Below, piece by piece: positions 9,237 through 14,029 of a stretch of DNA of 14,029 nucleotides. The position numbers were made by a program, and so were the translations under genes. Position 1 is the stretch's first letter. Each line of letters starts with the position of its first letter. Below the pieces are notes generated by a model, which saw nothing but the letters and a program-made list of their open reading frames with translations, ran no database searches and was not told the DNA's origin. The stretch comes from an uncultured Flavobacteriales bacterium (GTDB taxonomy: Bacteria; Bacteroidota; Bacteroidia; Flavobacteriales; UBA1820). The stretch lies in NCBI GenBank assembly GCA_902478645.1, contig CABSLV010000042.1, forward strand, positions 1 through 14,029. The letters run 5' to 3'.

Positions 9237-9471
9237 GGTCAAAAATCGTATTTAGTGAGTTTCAGTCGTAATGATGGCAGTAAATGTATAAAAAATTGTC
9301 CGAAATGACGACTTTCCTCTGTTTTTAACATTGTATTTCCCTTCTCCCGCTATCACTCCCGCCATGGCAAAGGAGTTCCTTACAGGATTCGGAACGGAAC
9401 ACGATCATTTGTCAGCATTCGATCTCAAGCCGACCCGCCCGATCTGTCCCATCTCTCTACTGCATTAGACC

Positions 9472-9527
9472 GCCGAAGCCGGGAAAAAGTTTCACCCCCC
9501 CCCTTCAAAATTTCCTCGGCTTTCGGC
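9472..9527. repeat. Imperfect inverted repeat enclosing a C9 homopolymer
   Basis: The left arm GCCGAAGCCG (9472-9481) is complementary to the right arm CGGCTTTCGGC (9517-9527) apart from one unpaired base, with a spacer of about 35 bases. The spacer contains nine consecutive C (9495-9503). No T-run follows either arm and no gene ends here, so a terminator is unlikely. A regulatory structure or binding site between the divergent promoters is possible but unproven. Confidence 0.4.
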
Positions 9528-9601
9528 TTACCCTGCGGCTACCCTGTCGAAAAAAACGGAATGTTGCCGGGATGCCGCGAGCGGGAGAAGGGGAAAAAGT
9601 C

Positions 9602-9632
9602 TTGTTTATTTCCTTTTTGATTATTATATTTG
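9602..9632 (+). promoter_or_regulatory. Bacteroidetes-type promoter for the tail gene
   Basis: TATATTTG at 9625-9632 is an exact match to the Bacteroidetes -7 element TAnnTTTG. A TTG at 9602-9604 lies 20 nt upstream, the expected spacing for the -33 element, and an A-rich stretch (GGGAAAAAGT, 9591-9600) directly precedes it. Transcription would start near 9638-9640, leaving a leader of about 55 nt before the ATG at 9694. This is a pattern match only; no start site has been mapped. Confidence 0.7.
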
Positions 9633-9639
9633 TAGGAGA

Positions 9640-9665
9640 CCCTTCCTCTCCGCGCAGCGGAAGGG
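9640..9665 (+). promoter_or_regulatory. Leader hairpin at the predicted transcript 5' end
   Basis: CCCTTCC (9640-9646) pairs perfectly with GGAAGGG (9659-9665). An alternative fold pairs the outer five bases and adds an inner CCGC-GCA-GCGG stem (9650-9660) with a bulge. It begins at or next to the predicted transcription start, so the mRNA would open with a stable stem-loop. Such 5'-terminal stems can protect mRNA or affect translation. No T-run follows, so it is not a terminator. The pairing is seen; the role is inference. Confidence 0.5.
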
Positions 9666-9693
9666 CTGGCAAAAACGAAATATTCCCGAAAAG

Positions 9694-12600
9694 ATGACCG
9701 AGATAACCCTTGTAAAGGTGGATGGAAGCCTCCTCCCCTTGAACAGCAAAGAACCCTTGCGGCAGGTCAAAAGTGCCGTGATGAAAGAAGAACGGATGGG
9801 GGAAGACACCCTGACCCTGGTGGTGGAGGCGACCCTACCCATCGATTTCACGGTGGGTGATACCCTCCAAGCCTTGGGAAAGACCTACTACCTCAACACC
9901 TTGCCCGGAGTGCAACGTTCCGCGCGAAGGCATCTGACCTATACCGTGGTGCTGGAAAGTGCCAAATACGACCTCTCGAAAACAATCCTGGTCAATGAAT
10001 TTGCCGGGGGAAAGGAGACGGTCAACGAAACGGAATTCAGCTACACCGGCGAGTTCGACCAGCTGATGGACTTGGCTGTAATCAACCTCAACCGCACCCA
10101 AGGGGCGGACAGTTGGCAATGGAGAAAGGTAGATACCGGCGCCGATCCGGATTTCGACCCTCAGTACCAGGAATGCAAAACGCTGACCTTCTCCTGCGAG
10201 AACGTCCTCTCTGCGCTCAACACCATCTGCACCGAATGGGGGGTGGAATACCGCATCGAGACGGTGGACGGACGGCGGACCATCAGCGTGGGACAGATCG
10301 GCCGGCAAATATACGAATACCGTTTCGCCTATGGGAAAGGCCGGGGGCTCTACTCCCTGACCCGCAACAACGCAAGCGAATCCTCCGCGCCCACCCGGCT
10401 CTACGCCTACGGGTCGAGCCAAAACCTGGGAACGGCCTACCGCGAACGCAGACGGCGGCTGGCACTGCCGCTGGGACACCCTTCGCCGCTGATCCGCGAA
10501 GGGCTCTACATACAGGACGACGCCCTGGTCGAACGTTTCGGCCTGATCGAAGGGGCGGTGATCTTCGACCAGGTGTACCCTTCCCGCGAAGGGACGGTCA
10601 GCTCGGTCGATCCGCAGGACGAACTGAAATTTACCGATCTGGAGATGTTCGACCTCAACGAAACGGACGAGCAGGGCGACTCCAAATACCTGCTGGGGAC
10701 GTCTTCGCCGGTGGTGCATTTCAATACGGGCAATCTGGGGGGATACGAATTTTCCATCGCCGGGTACAATTCCACCACCAAGACATTTACCCTGGTCCCG
10801 TTTACCGACGAAAACGAATACCGCTACCCGTCGGCCGACGACGCGGCTTTTCGCATCGCCCCCGGCGACCGCTACGTGCTGCTGGGCATTGCCCTGCCCG
10901 AGACGTATGTGGCTCAGGCCGAAGAGCGTCTGGCGGAAAAGGCTCTCGAGAAATACACCCGCCTCGCGCAAGGACGGTATTCCTATTCGCTGGAGATAGA
11001 CCCGTTTTTCATGAAAGAGTACTTCCCCAACGCCCGGTTTGCGCCGGCTTTCTCGGCCGGGGACTACCTCTACATCGAGGATGCGGACCTGGTGGACGGC
11101 ACGGATGCTACTACGGGCCAGGAAGGTACGGCGGCCGTGAAGATCTCCTCGGTGTCCATCGACCTGTACCAACCGTACCACTACACGGTGGAGTTGTCCG
11201 AGAGCGCTGCCGCATCGGTCATTACGCGGATCGTACGGAGCGAAAAAGAGATCGAAAAGATCGTCCAGATCAACGACCTGGCCGACCCGGCCCGGGCCCG
11301 GCGCAACCTGCGCACCACCGCCCAGCTGCTGGAGATGACCTTCGACACCGACGGGTACTTCCGCGACGGCCGTATCCGCCCTGAAACGATCGAAACCAAG
11401 ATGATCGCCGTGGGCGCCCTCTCTCAGCAATTCCTGTTGGAGGGTGTCGTCTTTTCACCCAATTGGAATGCAGACCCTTCGCAGATCGCTTTCTCGCAAG
11501 GGGTACTGACCCAACTGGGACTGGATCGGGAACAGATAAGGCGGTGGACGCTCTTGCCCGGGCAGGTAAACGGACTGGAGGACAAAACGGCCTATTACCT
11601 GTATGCGCGCTGTGAAAAGGAGGGGACCTCCGGAACCATCGTGCTGGACACGCAGGCGCTGCGTTACGACCAGCAGGAGGGATTCTACTATTTCTCCATC
11701 GGCATCCTTTCGAGCGTCGAGGAAGGTTTTCGCCGCATCTGCCTGACCTATGGGTCGAGTACGATCAACGGGCGGGAGATCACCACGGGCCGTATTGCCT
11801 CGAGCGACGGGGCGACGTATTTCGACCTGGACCGCGGGCAGATCGGCGGGCGGATCGTCTTCTCGGAGCACTCGAGCACCGAAGCAGGAGAGACGATCCT
11901 CGAAGGAGGAAAACTCAACACCCGCCTTATCGACACCGACCGCCTGGTCGCCCGCCACATCGAAGCCTCTGACGGCCACATCGCCGACTTCACCCTCCAA
12001 GGGAAGGAAATCGTAGGCCGCGACGGAACGATCGTCCTGCAAAACGACATCCTCTCGTCCCTCTCCGCCTTGCTATCGGGGGAAGAAGACACCTATTCCA
12101 TCCCCATCGGCAGCGGAGCCATCGCCTCGGCAGAAAAAGCATCGGACGGGCAGAACCGAACCCTCACGGTGGATACCATCACTGCCACGACCGACGTGCC
12201 GCTGTCCGACTACACCACCCACGCCGGAGTATTGCGTTTTGCGGTGGATTTCCAAGTGGACACCCTCCTTCCCGAAATGGGTATCATCATCGGAGAATCG
12301 CCCACCGCCACGTGCGAAGTCTTACAGGTGGAAGCCTCGGGGCAGGAAACGGTCATCGACCGCTTTTCCCTTTTGGCAGGGCGTAACAACCACCTTACCT
12401 TTATAAACTCCCCCGCCTCCTACCGCATCCGCACGAGCTACGGGGCTACGTTTACCGTAGATTGGTTGGAGCGTCCCGAAGGAGAAACGCAGTTCCCCGT
12501 CCTCGAAGTATCGGCGAGCGTATCCATCGTCGGATACGAAGGAGCGGAAAACATTTCCTATCAGGCCAACACACCCTCCACCCGCATCGGTACGGACGGG

Positions 12601-14029
12601 CTGTTTTCCTTCTGGTCGCCCCAGCAATACCTGTACTTCTCCAAGGACGAGGGATTCAGCCTGCGCAGCGGCATTACCCTCACCTCTCCCAGCGGGGAAT
12701 ACTCCCTGACTATTAACGACCAAGGGATCAGCATCAAGGGCGAAGCCGGAACGGATGCCTCGAACAACACCGTGTCCTTCACGATGGCCGATACCCGGGT
12801 GAATATCTCCACCGGGGAGAAACTATCGGTAGCCTTCGGGAAGATCGCCCGGTGGCTTGCAGACTTGAAAACGGTGGCCTTCACCGGGAAGTACTCCGAC
12901 TTGGACGGACGCCCCACCAGCCTGCCGGCCAACGGAGGAAACGCAGACACGGTGGACGGCAAGCACGCCTCGGATTTTATCCCCGCCAGTGCCAAGGGAG
13001 CCAAAGGCGGTGTCGCCACCCTGGATTCCATCACCGGGAAAATCCCCTCCGAGCAAATTCCCCTGGGCGGAACGTCTTCTACGGCCTTCCCCGGCGACCG
13101 TGGCGTAACGCTGGAAACGAAAGTGTCCGGCATCCTCGACGGGGGCTTAAAGGTAGCCAAGGCCACGAGTGCCGATACCGCCTTGGAAGCCAACCATGCT
13201 TCCGCCGCTGACAACGCCATTCATGCCGACTATGCAGACTCTGCCAACTCCGCTACCAATGCGGGGGATGCTATCCGCGCACAACAGGCAGTAAAAGCCG
13301 AGCAGGATGGCGACGGGAATAAAATCTCCGATACCTACCTCAAGCGCAGCGGTGGCACGATGACCGGCAACCTGGCTCTATCCAACGAGGTACGTGTCAA
13401 CGGCGCAGTGGGCAACCTCATAGGCCGATTTACCTGGGCTGGAGGGCTGAAAGCCGTCGTAGGCAATGCTCAAGACACCCTCGCTTTGCTCTCCAAGGAC
13501 GCTGCTACCCTCAACGGATCGCCGATCTTTACCCGTGCTGGAGGTCTTGTTTCCGGCACTTTGGTGCAGAAAAAAAGCAACTGCTCTATCCACACCGATG
13601 TAGCCTCCTACCGAATGCCGGACAACCATACCGGGTGGGTACGGATAGACTTCGGATTGCTGGGAGCCGAACTGCTCGGGGTGATCGACATGATCGTCTA
13701 TGGGAAAGGAGGTATCTCCATCGACTTTTCCGGTTACACCTACGTCAGCTCTTCCAATCCTACGGCGAACAACTGGTACGGTCCGAAATACGGCATTCGA
13801 GGAAGTGTCGATGCGCCTATGCCCACTGTGCGTTTTGCCAAGGACAACACCACCGGGCGACGTTACATCATGATCGGAGGCGACAGCTTCAAGTGGGGCC
13901 CTTACGGCTTCATCTCCCTTTCCAAGATAGTCCTCGGCTCGCTGGGCAATACCACCGGGGATTTGGGCGTGTCCATCGAGGCCGTATCGGGCAATTATGC
14001 CGACCTCGGACTTACCAACGCCTCGGTGT
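9694..14029 (+). CDS. Phage tail protein: hub/tail-tip fused to fibre (3' end cut by window)
   Basis: The frame stays open for 1445 codons to the window edge, so this is a partial gene. ATG 9694 is the first in-frame ATG after the promoter. Residues 1 to about 510 look like a tail hub or baseplate protein, by resemblance to Bacteroidales prophage proteins. FDTDGYF (550-556) and IETKMIAVGALSQQF (566-580) mark a segment seen in such tail proteins, and TYFDLDRGQIGGRIVF (708-723) a tail-tip module. Residues about 860-1060 are beta-rich. A fibre follows: YSDLDGRPT, NADTVDGKHASDF (1083-1095), an Ala-x-x repeat (1157-1204), DGNKISDTYL and KRSGGTMTGNLAL (1217-1229), all common in phage fibres. The remainder is probably the receptor-binding tip. 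The protein would sit at the tail end and contact the host. No integrase, capsid or lysis gene is in view, so a prophage, a tail-like particle and a lone gene all remain possible. Confidence 0.88.
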   Translation, partial: MTEITLVKVDGSLLPLNSKEPLRQVKSAVMKEERMGEDTLTLVVEATLPIDFTVGDTLQALGKTYYLNTLPGVQRSARRHLTYTVVLESAKYDLSKTILVNEFAGGKETVNETEFSYTGEFDQLMDLAVINLNRTQGADSWQWRKVDTGADPDFDPQYQECKTLTFSCENVLSALNTICTEWGVEYRIETVDGRRTISVGQIGRQIYEYRFAYGKGRGLYSLTRNNASESSAPTRLYAYGSSQNLGTAYRERRRRLALPLGHPSPLIREGLYIQDDALVERFGLIEGAVIFDQVYPSREGTVSSVDPQDELKFTDLEMFDLNETDEQGDSKYLLGTSSPVVHFNTGNLGGYEFSIAGYNSTTKTFTLVPFTDENEYRYPSADDAAFRIAPGDRYVLLGIALPETYVAQAEERLAEKALEKYTRLAQGRYSYSLEIDPFFMKEYFPNARFAPAFSAGDYLYIEDADLVDGTDATTGQEGTAAVKISSVSIDLYQPYHYTVELSESAAASVITRIVRSEKEIEKIVQINDLADPARARRNLRTTAQLLEMTFDTDGYFRDGRIRPETIETKMIAVGALSQQFLLEGVVFSPNWNADPSQIAFSQGVLTQLGLDREQIRRWTLLPGQVNGLEDKTAYYLYARCEKEGTSGTIVLDTQALRYDQQEGFYYFSIGILSSVEEGFRRICLTYGSSTINGREITTGRIASSDGATYFDLDRGQIGGRIVFSEHSSTEAGETILEGGKLNTRLIDTDRLVARHIEASDGHIADFTLQGKEIVGRDGTIVLQNDILSSLSALLSGEEDTYSIPIGSGAIASAEKASDGQNRTLTVDTITATTDVPLSDYTTHAGVLRFAVDFQVDTLLPEMGIIIGESPTATCEVLQVEASGQETVIDRFSLLAGRNNHLTFINSPASYRIRTSYGATFTVDWLERPEGETQFPVLEVSASVSIVGYEGAENISYQANTPSTRIGTDGLFSFWSPQQYLYFSKDEGFSLRSGITLTSPSGEYSLTINDQGISIKGEAGTDASNNTVSFTMADTRVNISTGEKLSVAFGKIARWLADLKTVAFTGKYSDLDGRPTSLPANGGNADTVDGKHASDFIPASAKGAKGGVATLDSITGKIPSEQIPLGGTSSTAFPGDRGVTLETKVSGILDGGLKVAKATSADTALEANHASAADNAIHADYADSANSATNAGDAIRAQQAVKAEQDGDGNKISDTYLKRSGGTMTGNLALSNEVRVNGAVGNLIGRFTWAGGLKAVVGNAQDTLALLSKDAATLNGSPIFTRAGGLVSGTLVQKKSNCSIHTDVASYRMPDNHTGWVRIDFGLLGAELLGVIDMIVYGKGGISIDFSGYTYVSSSNPTANNWYGPKYGIRGSVDAPMPTVRFAKDNTTGRRYIMIGGDSFKWGPYGFISLSKIVLGSLGNTTGDLGVSIEAVSGNYADLGLTNASV
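13162..13305 (+). repeat. Ala-x-x triplet repeat in the tail fibre shaft (16 units)
   Basis: Residues 1157-1204 of the tail protein have alanine at every third position for 16 consecutive triplets, without a break. The other two positions are mostly small or polar (Asp, Asn, Ser, Thr, His, Gln). The alanine codons vary (gcc 8, gct 4, gca 3, gcg 1), so the pattern is held at protein level rather than made by recent DNA duplication. It probably forms a regular trimeric shaft between the ADTVDG segment and the GGTMTG segment. Confidence 0.85.

Larger units (their letters stand above)
9237..9693. other. Divergent intergenic region between efflux operon and phage tail gene
   Basis: These 457 bases separate the leftward efflux operon from the rightward tail gene, so both promoters should lie here. 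The rightward promoter and leader hairpin are listed separately. For the leftward operon the best candidate is the minus-strand TACATTTA (plus 9281-9288), one base off the TAnnTTTG consensus but without a good upstream element, so I do not call it. The region also holds a C9 tract (9495-9503), an imperfect inverted repeat around it, a short direct repeat (GGCTTACCCTGC then GGCTACCCTG, about 9525-9546) and an exact 10-mer GGGAAAAAGT at 9481-9490 and 9591-9600. The second copy sits just upstream of the rightward promoter. I see no RNA gene, insertion sequence or convincing coding sequence. Confidence 0.6.

Noticed and set aside
9281..9288. Minus-strand TACATTTA as a promoter for the efflux operon
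   Set aside because: It misses the final G of the TAnnTTTG consensus and has no TTG at the expected distance upstream, so I did not list it as a feature.
9364..9468. 34-codon open frame in the intergenic region (begins MAKEFLTGF)
   Set aside because: It is short, has no recognised family, no promoter element near its start, and could easily arise by chance; conservation in relatives would be needed.
9835..11430. 531-codon minus-strand frame and a 423-codon plus-strand frame (10113-11384) inside the tail gene
   Set aside because: Both lie in other frames of the continuous tail reading frame, are rich in Arg, Gly and Pro, and show no family motifs.
12900..14029. Possible diversity-generating retroelement variable region in the fibre
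   Set aside because: No template repeat, reverse transcriptase or lectin-type variable end is visible. The C-terminus is cut, so absence is not proof.
1..14029. CRISPR arrays, tRNA or rRNA genes, insertion sequences
   Set aside because: Reading both strands showed no regularly spaced direct repeats, no tRNA-like cloverleaf or conserved rRNA segments, and no transposase-like protein.

Overview
The window looks like chromosomal DNA from a GC-rich member of the Bacteroidetes. A gut Bacteroidales such as Alistipes/Rikenellaceae would fit, but that genus guess is inference. The evidence is a good Bacteroidetes-type promoter (TTG, 20-nt spacer, TAnnTTTG), no Shine-Dalgarno sequences before the starts, GC-biased third codon positions, and protein families that resemble Bacteroidales efflux and prophage genes.

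Left two thirds (about 63-9236, minus strand): one compact four-gene operon for a tripartite RND efflux system. In transcription order it holds a lipoprotein periplasmic adaptor (9236-8163), an RND permease of 1048 aa (8097-4951), a TolC-type outer-membrane factor (4954-3425, start overlapping the previous stop by ATGA), and a second, divergent RND permease of 1102 aa (3371-63). One adaptor and one outer-membrane channel therefore serve two unlike permeases, an arrangement reminiscent of MdtABC. Both permeases keep only one of the two transmembrane-helix-4 aspartates of AcrB and lack the helix-10 lysine; the second also lacks the helix-11 arginine. No regulator gene is visible.

Middle (9237-9693): a 457-bp divergent intergenic region with no convincing gene. 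It holds a C9 homopolymer, an imperfect inverted repeat around it, a strong rightward promoter and a hairpin at the predicted start of the rightward transcript.

Right third (9694-14029, plus strand): one uninterrupted reading frame, cut by the window edge after 1445 codons, encoding a very large phage tail protein. An N-terminal hub-like part is followed by tail-tip modules, a fibre shaft with a 16-fold Ala-x-x repeat, and a likely receptor-binding tip. This is either the edge of a prophage or phage-tail-like element continuing to the right, or a stand-alone tail gene with its own promoter. No integrase, attachment site, tRNA, CRISPR array or insertion sequence is visible.
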